Source: Cyanoderma ruficeps (taxonomy: Eukaryota > Chordata > Aves > Passeriformes > Timaliidae). Taken from it: 64,000 nt of DNA. Numbering within the stretch: the stretch's first letter is position 1; each line of letters begins with the position of its first letter. Shown in pieces: positions 63,331 through 64,000 of the stretch. The DNA lies in NCBI GenBank assembly GCA_008694505.1, contig VZDJ01004378.1, positions 447,508 through 511,507 on the forward strand. Direction: 5' to 3'. Position numbers and translations under genes: made by a program. The notes beneath the pieces are model-generated. The model was not told the DNA's origin. It saw only the letters and a program-made list of their open reading frames with translations, and made no database searches.

Positions 63331-64000
63331 TGTTGGAGGCAAGGGTGGATGAGACAGCTGTACTGTCCCTTGGCAGTAAACAAGGGGTAATACATGGATT
63401 ATAAATGCATAATGCCACTCAGAAGGTGGGAACAGGGCTGGGAATACTGAGGATGTGGAGCACAGAGGCTGCAGGAGAGGAAACGGGAATCGGGAACAGA
63501 AGGGGAACTAAAGGCCCGAGGAAATGTTTGATAAATTGTTTGGAGAAGAAAGGTGACAGATGGGAAAGAAACATTGGGTTTCAAAAAGGATTAGGAAGCC
63601 CTTATTTCTCTGTTTTAGGAGATTCTTTTTTTTACTTCTGTTTGGGGATTGCAAGGACTGTCTTTGGAGGAACAGGGTTAGTGAATGTTATGGGAAAATA
63701 ATCGTCAGAGATGAAGTAAATCTAAGCAAGGGGAGATGGGGAGGAAGATGAGTGGCTTTTGTATGGGAGAAAAGTGATTTAAAACAGCAGAGGCCTTGGA
63801 AAAGGACAATGTGGAAGGGGACCCTCAACAGAGAAGGCACTTGAAAGAGTTTTTAGGCAGGAAGGACTGGGTAATTTAAGGCTAGGGACAGAAAGGACTG
63901 TATGGTGTGAGAAAGAAGTTAGGGTTATCAGTCTGGGGAATATTTTTTTCTGGGCTCTGATGTCAGAGAAGAGCCACCAAAAGAACAGCCCAAAGAACAA
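63331..64000. other. Purine-rich sequence after the LTR fragment, no gene identified
   Basis: The + strand is rich in GGAGA/GGAA-type words. It could be retroviral leader or internal sequence following the LTR, but no primer-binding site, gag motif or other identifying feature was seen. The minus-strand ORF reaching the window edge (63779-64000) is not supported. Confidence 0.45.

Overview
The window is vertebrate nuclear DNA, and a bird, probably a passerine, fits best. The exons are short, bounded by GT-AG (one GC-AG) introns and separated by AT-rich, CpG-poor sequence. The interspersed repeats are decayed CR1 LINE copies, the dominant avian retrotransposon, in both orientations. A fragment near the right end resembles a passerine ERVL-type LTR. 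There are no bacterial operons, CRISPR arrays, tRNA or rRNA genes. Two N characters (48925 and 59844) both fall inside GAAA microsatellites.

Left end (1-9655): the 3' two-thirds of CRELD2 on the + strand. Seven coding exons (1384-9136) encode about 246 C-terminal residues of this secretory-pathway chaperone/disulfide-isomerase-like protein: the end of the N-terminal CRELD domain, an EGF-like module, two furin-type Cys-rich repeats, two calcium-binding EGF modules and a KDEL-like tail (HVDL). The start codon, signal peptide and first exon(s) lie left of the window. All introns are phase 1, the last coding intron uses a GC donor, and the message probably ends just after the AATAAA at 9630. Two introns hold in-phase cryptic or alternative exons (7142 and 8709), each of which would replace the ER-retention tail.

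Remainder (9656-64000): about 54 kb in which I find no protein-coding gene. It contains CR1 relics (16920-17310, 33595-33850, 38125-38275), the LTR fragment (63159-63330), several microsatellites and low-complexity T/G tracts, small local duplications, and many chance ORFs of 60-180 codons that resemble no known family. The most notable non-repeat element is an isolated CpG-rich block at 28578-28910. It carries a near-consensus CTCF motif and a strong splice donor, so it is a candidate promoter or first exon of an unannotated transcript or an insulator. Other candidates are an AP-1/CArG pair near 24160, a second CTCF-like motif at 16598, an inverted pair of TAATCC homeodomain sites at 60358, a CCAAT cluster at 34543, and a decayed coding-like stretch on the minus strand near 13.6-14.0 kb.

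In human, CRELD2 is head-to-head with ALG12 and followed by PIM3. Nothing resembling PIM3 is visible in the 54 kb downstream here, so this stretch looks like an enlarged intergenic region. I found no convincing previously undescribed biological system. The findings are mostly alternative-splicing and regulatory hypotheses that expression and conservation data could settle.
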